This document shows, one piece after another, positions 35,307 to 44,717 of a stretch of DNA of 64,000 nt (position 1 is its first letter; each line of letters opens with the position of its first letter). The position numbers were made by a program, and so were the translations under genes. The stretch lies in assembly GCF_902728235.1 (NCBI RefSeq), contig NZ_CACVBO010000002.1, forward strand, positions 744,001 to 808,000, given 5' to 3'. This DNA is from Lentimonas sp. CC4 (GTDB lineage Bacteria; Verrucomicrobiota; Verrucomicrobiia; Opitutales; Coraliomargaritaceae). The notes beneath the pieces were generated by a model, which did not search any database, was not told where the DNA came from, and saw only the letters and a list, made by a program, of their open reading frames with translations.

Positions 35307-38144
35307 TTAACTAATACTCACGCTTAAGGTCTGCCCGACTTCCAGCTTCAGTCCGTCCTCAAAGCTGACAACATAACGTCCAGATTCTTGTTTAAATCGG
35401 ACCTTGAGCCACTTGCCGTCGACCTCGACCTTGGCCTGACTTCCGCTGAAACCTTTCACTTTGGCAAATGCAAGATCGTTCAAGACTAACTGACCATGGC
35501 GTAATTCAATCCGTTCGACCTGTGTGCCTTGAGCAACCTTCTGCGAGAAGCTGCCCCATCCTTCAGCCGTCGTGAACGGAGCCTTGAAGTCTTCGGGGTG
35601 GATGCGTGGTGCGAAGGCGAGATATCCCTTCGGCCCATGATACTCATAGCCGCAGGCTGCGAGGAAGATGCCGTAGCTGGCCATCGAGCGCGCGTAGTGA
35701 TCGCCGCATTCGATCTCGTTGTAGGGGTTACGTTTTGCTGCGCCATAGCGCTCATGGATCGCTTTGGTAATCGCGAGGCCCTTTTCGACAAGGTCTGAGT
35801 CAGGCTGACCTTCGTAGAGCATATGAGCGGCCACCTGATATTCGAAGCCGTTCATACATTCGTTAAAGTAGCCGCCGACACTTGTGAACCTGTCAGGGTT
35901 TTTCTTTGAGCGCAGCTTATCTCCGGGTATGGCTTCCTTGGCTCCACCCTTTGGCCAAGTCGTCATGAGTAGACCTGCCTCACCAGGCATCGCATACCAA
36001 CGGAAAGCCGATTCGATTTGAATATGATCGAGCGCATATTGCCCCGCATCCGGCGCAAAATTGTATTTCCAAATACTGTTGAGCGCAGAGACCGTTTCTT
36101 CCTTTGGAATGATTCGATCCAAGCCGACTTGATAGGCCCAAGCCTGACCAATCACTTGGTCAATATGACAACCTTTGTTGGTGTTGAGACCTTTGCCCCC
36201 CTTCGCTGGCTTGTGAATGAAATATTCGCCATTATAGACTTCAGCGACGATGTTCTTGTAGCCGCGATCCAGAAGCATACGACAACGTTCTGCAAAGGCA
36301 TCGTCGCCGACTTCCGTTGCCATCTCTTCGGCCGCCGCCAAGGCGCCTAGGTAGAGACTGCTCAACCAGCCCATCGGGCCATACCACGCAGCATCGAGCG
36401 TGTGCGGTTGCTTACCTTCCCACATGCCGTTTTCGTCAGGGTCTTTAGCGATTAGGAACTCGGTCGCCTTCTTTACCTGCGGCCATAAGCGTTTAAGGAA
36501 TGCATCATCCGGCGACATCTGGTGCTCACGATAGGCGCGCATGATCGAACCGGCGTGACCGTCGACCGCCTCTTTGCCGCCCTTCTTATGGTATTCGGCG
36601 CGGTCTTTGATCATGCCGCTCTTTGCTTCCATGCCGATGCCATCGACAAAATCAACCTTCTCGCGGAAGGCGCGTTCGACTTCTGGAAAGATGCGGCCAA
36701 GCGCTTGAGCGTAATACCACACGTGCGTGCAAGTGCCCGGACAACACTCGACACCTTCCCAGCCATAAGGACGGCCATCATCGAAATAATGGAAGGTCTG
36801 CGTTGCGATACAATCCAAGCCGATGAAGGTGCGGTCGAGGAACCAATATGGCAGCGTGCTATCATACCATGTCTGGTTCCATGCCTGCGTGCTGGTGAGC
36901 AAACGCTTGTTATCACTCGCGAGGTATTCCGCGACCTCTTCGGCGGAATTGAAGTGATTGCTATACAAACGTTTTCTACCACGGAAGATATGCTGTGATC
37001 CTTGCTTGGCCCCCTTGAGTGGCTTCGCATCAATCTCTGCATATTCGGGGAAGAACCAAGTGATCGCAAAATCGACTGTTTTGGTTTCTCCAGGCGCCAA
37101 TGTAAAACTGGCAAATAGACCACCAACCAGCGGCTCGTCCAACGCTTTCTCAGCAGGGGCTTGCGCTTCATCCGCCGATGCTTGATCGACAAAGCCTGCA
37201 GGCCCGTTGGCACCGTCAAGCGTGGTGGCGGCAGTGACCTTGAGATCCTTTGCATTCGACTCATGCAGCAGTGACAAGGTCATGGAACCGTAGCCATGCT
37301 TCTCCTCCAGTCCCTTGCCTTCGATGGTGCTTAAGATACTGGATTGAGTCGTAGACTGAACAAAGTGGTTGCGACGCTTACCCTGTGCTTTGGCATCTAA
37401 GTAAGGGCATGTGGCGTTTTGCAGCCATCCGCCGAGATCGACCTCTACGCTGTCATTCGAGGTATTGGTCACAGTGTAACTCATCACCGTGGCTGGGATC
37501 GACGAGTCCTTGGCATTGAGTGGGATGAATGGACTGAAACTGCTTAATTGCACGGTCACCGGTATATCACCATCAGTGTAGCTGACCTTACCGATGGGAT
37601 ACTCTCCGCGAAATTGAATATTGGAGAAGCCCTGACGATCCAGCGTCTTGGTGCCAGCCTTCGTGCGGATAAGGAAGCCTTGGTTTACGTCTGCACCATT
37701 TTGCACACTGTATGGCTCACCTTGCGCAACTGGGTTGGCGTAGTTGCCGCCCATCGGGAACGCTGCAATCATATTGCCGGGATTCGGCACACGGAAATAG
37801 TTGCTCTTAAAAATATCCCAGAGCCATAGTTTACCATCGCCGCCGAGGTAGAGCTGACCACAACCCATGCCACCAATTGGCATACCGATATATTTGAGCT
37901 CCTCGCCTTTGAATAACTCGGGCGCACCGCGCTGCGTCAACGAGGCCAACCATTGTGCGGATAGCTTCTTGTCGGCTGGAATCAAGTGATTCGTAATATC
38001 CTCTTTCGAGAACGGCCCCGCCATCACCGGGAAGCCTGAAAAGGTAAGGCCGGCAGCCGACAGTGCCCCTGCCTTGAGAAAGTGCCTACGTGACACACCC
38101 GCTTCTAAGGCATGGTCTAAATCTTGTTTGGTTTCTTTTTTCAT
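35307..38144 (-). CDS. Tat-exported GH116-family glycosidase
   Basis: This 945-residue protein begins with a twin-arginine signal (SRRHFLKAGALSAAGLTFSG), implying export in a folded state. The N-terminal beta domain has GMPIGGMGCGQLYLGGDGKL and FKSNYFRVPN. The (alpha/alpha)6 catalytic domain has WYDSTLPYWFLDRTFIGLD, PYGWEGVECCPGTCTHVWYY with the candidate nucleophile Glu, PHTLDAAWYGPMGWLSSLYL, NTNKGCHIDQVIGQAWAYQV and GFEYQVAAHMLYEG. Known GH116 enzymes act on beta-glucosides, beta-xylosides or glucosylceramide. The aglycone here is unknown, and a beta-linked side branch of the algal polysaccharide is possible. It lies in the middle of the seven-gene operon, 11 bp after a sulfatase gene. Confidence 0.92.
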   Translation of the reverse strand: MKKETKQDLDHALEAGVSRRHFLKAGALSAAGLTFSGFPVMAGPFSKEDITNHLIPADKKLSAQWLASLTQRGAPELFKGEELKYIGMPIGGMGCGQLYLGGDGKLWLWDIFKSNYFRVPNPGNMIAAFPMGGNYANPVAQGEPYSVQNGADVNQGFLIRTKAGTKTLDRQGFSNIQFRGEYPIGKVSYTDGDIPVTVQLSSFSPFIPLNAKDSSIPATVMSYTVTNTSNDSVEVDLGGWLQNATCPYLDAKAQGKRRNHFVQSTTQSSILSTIEGKGLEEKHGYGSMTLSLLHESNAKDLKVTAATTLDGANGPAGFVDQASADEAQAPAEKALDEPLVGGLFASFTLAPGETKTVDFAITWFFPEYAEIDAKPLKGAKQGSQHIFRGRKRLYSNHFNSAEEVAEYLASDNKRLLTSTQAWNQTWYDSTLPYWFLDRTFIGLDCIATQTFHYFDDGRPYGWEGVECCPGTCTHVWYYAQALGRIFPEVERAFREKVDFVDGIGMEAKSGMIKDRAEYHKKGGKEAVDGHAGSIMRAYREHQMSPDDAFLKRLWPQVKKATEFLIAKDPDENGMWEGKQPHTLDAAWYGPMGWLSSLYLGALAAAEEMATEVGDDAFAERCRMLLDRGYKNIVAEVYNGEYFIHKPAKGGKGLNTNKGCHIDQVIGQAWAYQVGLDRIIPKEETVSALNSIWKYNFAPDAGQYALDHIQIESAFRWYAMPGEAGLLMTTWPKGGAKEAIPGDKLRSKKNPDRFTSVGGYFNECMNGFEYQVAAHMLYEGQPDSDLVEKGLAITKAIHERYGAAKRNPYNEIECGDHYARSMASYGIFLAACGYEYHGPKGYLAFAPRIHPEDFKAPFTTAEGWGSFSQKVAQGTQVERIELRHGQLVLNDLAFAKVKGFSGSQAKVEVDGKWLKVRFKQESGRYVVSFEDGLKLEVGQTLSVSIS

Positions 38145-38155
38145 GGGGTAAACTA

Positions 38156-39724
38156 TTACTTTTTCTTGGCCTTCATTGCTATCCAGCCAATGGGTTTTGT
38201 ATTTGGAATCGTGGCACGTTCGTTCGCTAATTGCGCAGCAAGCTTCTGGGCGACTTCCGGATAATCGGCGATCACGTTGCTAGTCTGTGCAGGATCCTGT
38301 TCGAGATTGTAGAGCTGAGCATTCGGCGCAGCGCGGCGCAGCTTACCTTTAACGATGTCGCTATTAGTTCGCCCCATCACCGCAACGGACGCAGGGCCGC
38401 CCTTACTACCGGTAAAACCACCATCTCCTGTTGTAGGAATATAAACCCAGTCGCCCTGCCGGATGGACAAGTGTGCCGGATTGTTGGGGCAAATTATGAG
38501 ATCGGTGCGGATCGGTTGACCCGGTGTGCCCGTAAGTGTTGCAAGTTGATTCAAGCTATCACGCTCCTCCTCGAGTTTTTGCCCGGTGATTGCAGCGAAT
38601 GTGGCCAGTAAGTCCACGTGGCTAATCAGCGCATCCGAGGTAGTGCCTGCAGGCACTTTATTAGGCCAACGCACAATCATCGGCACACGATGTCCGCCTT
38701 CCCACGCACCGAACTTTGAGCCTAGCAAGTCACCGTTGATATCATGCCCCATCCGAATCGCGGTCTGTCCGCCGTTGTTGAGCATGCCACCATTATCGCT
38801 ACTGAAGATCACCAGCGTGTTGTCGGCAATCCCCTGTTGCTCGAGGAAATCCATGACTTGCCCCGTGATCCAATCGAGTTCGACGGTGAAGTCACCATAC
38901 AGACCCGCCTCACTGCTGCCTTTAAACTGAGGTGCTGGAGTAAAGGGATGGTGAATGTTCGTCGTCGAGAGCGCCAAGAAGAACGGCTGAGCATCCTTGA
39001 CTGAATCCATCCACTGAATTGAACGTTCCGTGAGATTGGTGCCGATCCTTTCATCGACGTAGAGTTGGTGTGCTGCCTTGCCACCACCGATGCGCCCAGC
39101 ACCTTTTTCAGGAAGCTTCTTAGCGTAAACCGGCTTACGATTGGGAGCAATCGGATCGGCTGGATCCAAGCCGACGATGTAGTGGTTTTCCACATACACA
39201 TAGGGCGGCACGCTGTTCGCACATGGGATGCCATAGAAATAGTCGAAGCCCAACTCAAGCGGTCCAGGTTTCAAGGCTTCATTCCAGTCGGGCGCATCAT
39301 TGCCGAAGCCGAGGTGCCACTTGCCAAAATAGGCGGTGGCATAGCCCGCATGTTTGAACACATCGGCAATCGTATCGCGTGATGCATCCAGTGTTAGCTT
39401 ACCATCGTGTCCGACCGGGCCCCAGTAGTTGACACGAAAAGGATACTCCCCCGTTAACAGGCCATACCGTGAGGGCGAGCACACCGCTGAACTGGAATGC
39501 GCATCAGTGAAACGCATTCCCTCAGCAGCGAGTTGATCGAGGTGTGTGGTTTTAATTTTCTCAGCGCCGTAGCAACTGAGATCTCCGTATCCGAGGTCAT
39601 CGGCGAAGATAAGAACCACGTTGGGCAGATCCCTGCCCTCTATAACTGCGGCGACGGAGGGAGCCGCGTGTAAATTCGTCAGCGCTCCAAACAGCACGAC
39701 GGTTAATAGATTTCGTGTGTTCAT
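38156..39724 (-). CDS. S1-type sulfatase, Cys-type
   Basis: This 522-residue secreted sulfatase has a signal peptide to about residue 20-25. VLIFADDLGYGDLSCYGAEK, C82-S-P-S-R-YGLLTGEYPF, GKWHLGFGNDAPDW, FSSDNGGMLNNGG and LGSKFGAWEGGHRVPMIVRW are all intact. With the genes at 28196-29740 and 50376-51980 it forms one subfamily, marked by DxxVELDWITGQV and the late NSDIVKGKLRRAAPNAQLYN block. Substrate position is not predictable by eye. It starts 3 bp after the GH29 gene, in the seven-gene run. Confidence 0.95.
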   Translation of the reverse strand: MNTRNLLTVVLFGALTNLHAAPSVAAVIEGRDLPNVVLIFADDLGYGDLSCYGAEKIKTTHLDQLAAEGMRFTDAHSSSAVCSPSRYGLLTGEYPFRVNYWGPVGHDGKLTLDASRDTIADVFKHAGYATAYFGKWHLGFGNDAPDWNEALKPGPLELGFDYFYGIPCANSVPPYVYVENHYIVGLDPADPIAPNRKPVYAKKLPEKGAGRIGGGKAAHQLYVDERIGTNLTERSIQWMDSVKDAQPFFLALSTTNIHHPFTPAPQFKGSSEAGLYGDFTVELDWITGQVMDFLEQQGIADNTLVIFSSDNGGMLNNGGQTAIRMGHDINGDLLGSKFGAWEGGHRVPMIVRWPNKVPAGTTSDALISHVDLLATFAAITGQKLEEERDSLNQLATLTGTPGQPIRTDLIICPNNPAHLSIRQGDWVYIPTTGDGGFTGSKGGPASVAVMGRTNSDIVKGKLRRAAPNAQLYNLEQDPAQTSNVIADYPEVAQKLAAQLANERATIPNTKPIGWIAMKAKKK

Positions 39725-39727
39725 AAA

Positions 39728-41563
39728 TTATTGCACTCTCTCCAGTATCACATCTTTAAGTCCCATCAGACCCTGTCCGTATTTGATGGCCTCCGGAGTG
39801 ATCTCAAGTGCTTTGACCGATAATTGATAAGTCCCTGGAGCCTCGAATTCTACCTGACCAAGCGTGACGCTCTGAGGGCCCGCTTTGAGTGGCGACTGCT
39901 TGCCTTTCAGTTTCCCCGCCTGCACGGTGTGCTCAAAGGAATGGCCCGCGACTTCAACGGCAAAGCGACCGCTCTGCATCCAGCTATAGTAGTTGACCTT
40001 CACATTGTAGCGACCGGGCTCATCTACTTGTAAAGTCCACTCGGCCCAGTCGGACGGATTCGTCCAGCCCTTGAGGTTTTCACGCTGTGCACCGGCCCCA
40101 CTGCCCAGTGAGAAATGCAGGGTATCCCCGTGGATTTTAGCAAAAGCAGCGGATAGGAAATAGTCTCCCACACGAAGCTTTGAATTGCCTGTTTGTGGAC
40201 GCAGTGGCTTGCCCAACGGACGGATGGCATTGTTCACGATGGGTTCGTCAGTCAGCTCTACTTTCAAAACAGTCAAAAGCGGGTCCACCGGTTTGGATGG
40301 TAACTGCACGTGCACGTCTTGTCCGACTTGTTCAAAGGAAACTGACGCTTCGTGATTGAGATATGAAATCGCCTGAATACCGGCATTCGGCTTCCCTGCA
40401 TTCAGACTAGGAATGATCAATGTGCCATCCTTTGGCCAATCGAACACCTGGTAGTAGAGCGTGTTGCCACGCCGGGTGCTGGTGCCCCAATCCAATAAAT
40501 AATGCGGGCCACGTTGGGTGCCATACACACATTCTCCATTGGCCTCCAACCACTGCCCTAATGGCTTGAGCTTCTTCACGCTGACAGGCGGCAATAGCCC
40601 CTCAGGCGTCGGCCCCATATTCATAAGAAAATTGCCGCCGCGTGAGACGGTATCAAACAGATTGCGCAGTGCCCAATTTAGAGACTGAGAAGTATCACGT
40701 CCTTTCCAGAACCATCCCCCATCAAATTTCTGGCAGCTCTCCCATGGACGTGACCAGTTCTCGCCGATATAGGGCACAAAGTTCTCAGATGAGCCGTAAT
40801 CACCGTCACCGACGCGACGCTGTCCGACGCGGTCAACTAGCATGATCTCCGGTTGCAATGCACGGATATGATCACGGTATTCCATTGCCCGTTCCACCGT
40901 CCAACTGTTCACCCATTCGCCGTCTAACCACAAGGTAACGACGGAGCCATACTTCGTCAGTAGTTCCTCGGTTTGGTCGAGCATGTATTGGTGGTAACGC
41001 GCGTAGTTTGGACTGCCAATCTCACCCGTATAGTCGGGGTGTTTAAGATCCCAGACAGAATAATAAAATCCTAGCAGCATATCGTGCTTCGCACACGCAT
41101 CAGCCAACTCCTTCAAGGGGTCGCGCTTAAACGGTGTCGCATCGATAATATCGTGATCGGTGTAAGCCGAATCAAAGATGCAAAACCCCGAGTGATGCTT
41201 GGAGGTAATCACAATATAACGAAAGCCTAATTCCTTTGCAGTTAAGACCCACTCTTCAGCATCGAACTTTACCGGATTAAACTTCGACAATACTTTGTCG
41301 GAGATAACCGCCTCGCCTCCAGCTTTCTGTGGGCCCCAATGCAAGAAGAGACCGAAACGCGCATCCTCCCATGGTCGAATGCGCTCCAATCGATCCACTT
41401 CAGATTCACCAGGAAAACCCGCGACGATGGGTTCACCGACCATATATTGAGCGAACCAGGGTTGATTCGTTTTAGCGCGAACGGACGCTTCCATCGGATC
41501 GAGTTCGACAGCGCTTAGCGCCTGCAGGGTGATCACAAAAGTAACTAGTAATAAATGTTTCAT
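39728..41563 (-). CDS. secreted alpha-L-fucosidase, GH29, with C-terminal binding-like module
   Basis: This 611-residue protein has the signal peptide MKHLLLVTFVITLQALSA. It carries ARFGLFLHWGPQ, ITSKHHSGFCIFDSAYTDHD (His123-His124), TLWLDGEWVNSW with Asp214 as expected nucleophile, SRGGNFLMNMGPTPEG and a C-terminal beta-sandwich (about 480-611) containing WTNPSDWAEWTLQVDEPGRY. FLHWGPQKAGGE replaces the usual FIHWGxYS segment, so this is a different GH29 branch from the one at 736-2487 and probably a different linkage specificity (inference). It lies in the operon between a GH117-like and a sulfatase gene. Confidence 0.95.
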   Translation of the reverse strand: MKHLLLVTFVITLQALSAVELDPMEASVRAKTNQPWFAQYMVGEPIVAGFPGESEVDRLERIRPWEDARFGLFLHWGPQKAGGEAVISDKVLSKFNPVKFDAEEWVLTAKELGFRYIVITSKHHSGFCIFDSAYTDHDIIDATPFKRDPLKELADACAKHDMLLGFYYSVWDLKHPDYTGEIGSPNYARYHQYMLDQTEELLTKYGSVVTLWLDGEWVNSWTVERAMEYRDHIRALQPEIMLVDRVGQRRVGDGDYGSSENFVPYIGENWSRPWESCQKFDGGWFWKGRDTSQSLNWALRNLFDTVSRGGNFLMNMGPTPEGLLPPVSVKKLKPLGQWLEANGECVYGTQRGPHYLLDWGTSTRRGNTLYYQVFDWPKDGTLIIPSLNAGKPNAGIQAISYLNHEASVSFEQVGQDVHVQLPSKPVDPLLTVLKVELTDEPIVNNAIRPLGKPLRPQTGNSKLRVGDYFLSAAFAKIHGDTLHFSLGSGAGAQRENLKGWTNPSDWAEWTLQVDEPGRYNVKVNYYSWMQSGRFAVEVAGHSFEHTVQAGKLKGKQSPLKAGPQSVTLGQVEFEAPGTYQLSVKALEITPEAIKYGQGLMGLKDVILERVQ

Positions 41564-41591
41564 TTAAATGGGCTGATTAAAGACTTTGGGT

Positions 41592-42581
41592 TTAATCGGA
41601 CCACTCAGCATCCCAGCGTTGGATGTAAACGAGCCCTCCTTGTTTCTTGGTGGGGTATTGTAGTTCGACTCCCCACTGAACGGGTGTGCCTTCTCCCTTA
41701 TCTGTGAAGGAACCGGGTCGATATGCACCTGCACCGACAGGACCGTTGACTACATTGTGCGTCTTCACGAAATTCAATCCGTCTTCGGCGTAAAGAATAG
41801 ATCTAGTGATACTTTTTGGTCCGGTCGTGCCGATCATCGCAGCCACTCCCTCGCCTTGCGCCCAAACAACTACCTCGTGATTACCTTGAATAATCGGGTT
41901 GCCCTCATACTTCACATAAGGCCCTTCAGGCTTATCCGCAATCGCAACACCCATCTTAGTTTGCGAAGGCCTCTTACCTTGTTGGCGACCTTTGTAGTAG
42001 AACCAGTATTTGCCATCGCGAACAACCAAGCAGGCATCATCAATCAAATGACTATCAAAGTCCGCTGGATTAGAACTGTTGATGAGCGCTGGATTCGTAG
42101 CGAGGCGCTCCCAAGGGCCGTCAGGAGAGTCTGACACGGCTATGCCGATTTTCGAATCTGGGGAAAATGGTTTTTTGTGAATTTCGTTCGAGGTGCCAGT
42201 GTAGAACAACCAGTAACGCCCCTCAGCTACAAGAATGTTGGGTGTGAACACGCTGGCGCCTTCCCATGTTCCTGGGACGCCTTGATCGAGCGCCATCCCT
42301 TGCTCGGTCCATTCGAGACCATCCGGCGAAGTCGCATACCAAAGTGTGGCGTCATAGCCTGGATTGATAGTGCCTTTTGAATACCAGACGTAATAAAGGT
42401 CACCGACCTTAATAATGTCGCTCGGATCACGACGCATGACGCCTTCTTCCCAGCCAATATTAGCTAACTCTGTGTAGGTCACTTTGACTGTGCCGATTGG
42501 CTTTGCCTCTGCTTGAGCAGGGATTGAGGTAAGTGCTAGCAGCGTCGCTACGCTGAGAGTTCTGATTATTGTTTTTTTCAT
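41592..42581 (-). CDS. secreted GH117-like glycoside hydrolase
   Basis: Taken from the ATG at 42579-42581 (329 residues), which gives the signal peptide MKKTIIRTLSVATLLALTSI and lies 13 bp after the upstream sulfatase. A frame open to 42770 overlaps that gene and has no signal sequence. Propeller blocks are RRDPSDIIKVGDLYYVWYSK, WYATSPDGLEWTEQG, FTPNILVAEGRYWLFYTG, DFDSHLIDDACLVVRDGKYW and NHEVVVWAQGEG. It is closest to the pair at 17845-19938. It is the second gene of the seven-gene unit. Exo-action on alpha-linked sugars of sulfated oligosaccharides is plausible but unproven. Confidence 0.88.
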   Translation of the reverse strand: MKKTIIRTLSVATLLALTSIPAQAEAKPIGTVKVTYTELANIGWEEGVMRRDPSDIIKVGDLYYVWYSKGTINPGYDATLWYATSPDGLEWTEQGMALDQGVPGTWEGASVFTPNILVAEGRYWLFYTGTSNEIHKKPFSPDSKIGIAVSDSPDGPWERLATNPALINSSNPADFDSHLIDDACLVVRDGKYWFYYKGRQQGKRPSQTKMGVAIADKPEGPYVKYEGNPIIQGNHEVVVWAQGEGVAAMIGTTGPKSITRSILYAEDGLNFVKTHNVVNGPVGAGAYRPGSFTDKGEGTPVQWGVELQYPTKKQGGLVYIQRWDAEWSD

Positions 42582-42594
42582 AATATGTTTTCTT

Positions 42595-44076
42595 TTAGTT
42601 AACCGCGGGCCAGCCGGGCCGTTGATCGGCTCCCAGTTGCCCGACTTCACCGAGCTCCGCACGAATGCGTGTCGCTTCTTTGAGCAGCGTCGTAACGACT
42701 TCTGGATTGTTTGCAGCGACGTTGTGCATCTCTGCGATGTCCGTCTCCAGATTGACCAGAAACGGTTCATCCAGCGTGATAAACCGACGCGCTTTGCCGG
42801 CTTTGCCCCAATATGGCAGATCTTCTAAAGTTCGTGGCAGGTGCAACTTCCACTTGCCTTTGCGCACTGCTTGCAGGTTGAGACCGTTGTAGTAGTAGAG
42901 ATACTCGTGCGGCGACTCGTCGGACTCCCCCATCAGGATATCGCGGATATTTGCGCCATCGATTTTACGATCCGTCGGTAAATCGACTCCGGCTAAATCA
43001 GCCAAGAGTGGAAAGATATCCATGCTGCTAAGCGTGGTGTCTGAGACCTGACCAGCGGGAATGGTCCCCGTCCATCGAAAGATACCAGCGACGCGGTGCC
43101 CGCCTTCCATGGTCGTATATTTGCTGCCCGACAATGGCCCGGCGGTGCCTGACCCCGCTTGCCCATTGTCAGCGAGAAAGATGACCAAAGTATTTTCTTC
43201 CAAATCATTGTCGCGCAGCGCTTGCAGCATTTGGCCGACGCTATCGTCCAGCTCTGACACGAACGCTGCATACTTCCCCTTTTTTGATTTCTTCAAGAAA
43301 GCCTTATTCGGCAGAATTGGTGAGTGCGCGATTTGATGCGCCATATAAATGAAGAACGGCTGGCCTTGTCCTGAGCCTGTCGAAGGGTCTTTCGGGTGCT
43401 CATTGATAAACTTTACGACTTCCTCATTGTAACTCGGGGTTATTTTCTGAAACGGCACTTTCATAGACAACACCTCGTGGTCGCGAATGAGCGCCCGCGC
43501 GGTGGCATGCACTTTACCGCCATAATTATGCGGCAATCCGTAATAGGTATCGAATCCGGCATCCATCGGATGGGCGCCTTCCATTTCAAAGCCTAGGTGC
43601 CACTTGCCGACTGCGAACGAACGATAGCCTGCAGGCTTGAGCAGCTCGGCGAGTGTAATCTCGTCGGGATGTAAGCCGTAAACACCGCCACTCTTGGTAT
43701 GGTAATCCGAGCGGTAATAGGGATGCCCATTGCGCATTGGGTAGCGCCCTGTCAGCAACGCTGAACGCGAAGGGCTGCAGACGTTGGCTGCAGAAATCAT
43801 ATCGGTGGATCGAAAGCCCTCTGCTGCCATTTGATCGAGTGCGGGGGTCGGATAGTTCGCGCCGTAACAGCCGAGGTCGCCGTAACCGAGGTCGTCGGCT
43901 AAGATTAAGATGATGTTTGGTTTCGACAGGCTCACCGCAGGTGGTTTCGACCCTTCGGCTACGCTCTGGGCAGACAGGCTCACCACAGATGGCTGTGCTG
44001 CATGTAACGACGAGAGTGTCAGGATGCAGCATGCGATGCATGCTCGTAGACTGGGTATTTTAGCAGACAATATCAT
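42595..44076 (-). CDS. S1-type sulfatase, Cys-type, with short repeat-derived insertions
   Basis: The 493-residue secreted sulfatase starts at the ATG 44074-44076; MILSAKIPSLRAC aligns with the start of the sulfatase at 50376-51980. NIILILADDLGYGDLGCYGA, C100-S-P-S-R-SALLTGRYPM, GKWHLGFEMEGAHP and FLADNGQAGSGTAGPLSGSK are intact. Two odd segments look like in-frame insertions of a genomic repeat: SLSAQSVAEGSKPPAVSLSK after the signal peptide, and PSTGSGQGQ near residue 235, just before the FFIYMAHQIAHS block. Neither hits a catalytic motif. It is first gene of the seven-gene operon, with the promoter at 44162-44212. Confidence 0.94.
   Translation of the reverse strand: MILSAKIPSLRACIACCILTLSSLHAAQPSVVSLSAQSVAEGSKPPAVSLSKPNIILILADDLGYGDLGCYGANYPTPALDQMAAEGFRSTDMISAANVCSPSRSALLTGRYPMRNGHPYYRSDYHTKSGGVYGLHPDEITLAELLKPAGYRSFAVGKWHLGFEMEGAHPMDAGFDTYYGLPHNYGGKVHATARALIRDHEVLSMKVPFQKITPSYNEEVVKFINEHPKDPSTGSGQGQPFFIYMAHQIAHSPILPNKAFLKKSKKGKYAAFVSELDDSVGQMLQALRDNDLEENTLVIFLADNGQAGSGTAGPLSGSKYTTMEGGHRVAGIFRWTGTIPAGQVSDTTLSSMDIFPLLADLAGVDLPTDRKIDGANIRDILMGESDESPHEYLYYYNGLNLQAVRKGKWKLHLPRTLEDLPYWGKAGKARRFITLDEPFLVNLETDIAEMHNVAANNPEVVTTLLKEATRIRAELGEVGQLGADQRPGWPAVN
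43362..43389. repeat. short palindromic repeat (CCTTCGACAGGCTCAGGACA type) inside a sulfatase gene
   Basis: GGCCTTGTCCTGAGCCTGTC-GAAGGGTC encodes PSTGSGQG in the sulfatase frame. Related GAGC(C/T)TGTCGAA strings occur at 43923-43990, 20252, 32833 and 62932. It is a known type of dispersed repeat that inserts in frame. Confidence 0.6.
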
Positions 44077-44161
44077 AACTATCAAATGTGCATCGAGCTA
44101 GCACTTTAGGGACAGAAAAAAGACCCAAAAGGGGCGTTGGGCTTCACTGAGGACGAAGTCA

Positions 44162-44212
44162 GCTATACTGCCAGAAAGCCCCCTTTCTGTATATCACCAA
44201 TAAAAGGTATTA
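44162..44212 (-). promoter_or_regulatory. regulon-type promoter of the seven-gene operon
   Basis: On the minus strand TAATACCTTTTATTGGTGAT-ATAC is followed by 21 bp and TATAGC (44167-44162). The spacer is itself a hairpin, CAGAAAGGGGGCTTTCTG, a feature shared with the site at 52078-52129. Confidence 0.7.
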
Positions 44213-44717
44213 CAGATGAATACCACGATCTGTCACCCATCCGATGTTGTCTAAACCACAGGGTTCGTCGAGAGCGCCGAGAGACTCACCCATTGGTGAA
44301 TCCACTCAATAACACGCCAGATTGTGTCTAAAATTGAACAATATTGCCCAAGAGGAACCCAGAACCGGCTCTAACGACTCTTTTTCAGGTTAAAAACGCA
44401 CATGTCGCGCATACTCGCGATATACAAACGGCACTGCCTGAGCTACACTAGTTCGTATCTGAATTATCATGTATTACTATATGTTAATTCAAAAAGATGA
44501 CTCCCTAAAACGATTCGACCTCCCCTCCCCAAATACAATTACTCAGATCCAGATGAACGCAGCAGAGAAACGCCCTATACTCTTCTGCAAAAATGACACG
44601 CAATAACTACAGCTAGAAACTCCCCAGTTTCTAGCTATAAGCGGCCAGTTCTGCAACTGTTCGCTACTATCGCGAGGCATTCATCTAATATTTCAGTATC
44701 ATCCCCTCTCAAACTGA
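44213..44717. other. intergenic region upstream of PilX-like gene
   Basis: No gene is supported. A 10-bp-stem hairpin, AGCTAGAAAC / GTTTCTAGCT, lies at 44611-44636, about 80 bp before the PilX-like start, either as a leader structure or as a terminator without a T-run. The rest shows no clear promoter. Confidence 0.4.

Noticed and set aside
42582-42770. N-terminal extension of the GH117-like gene into the upstream sulfatase
   Set aside because: Out-of-frame translation of the sulfatase C-terminus; the signal peptide begins at 42581.
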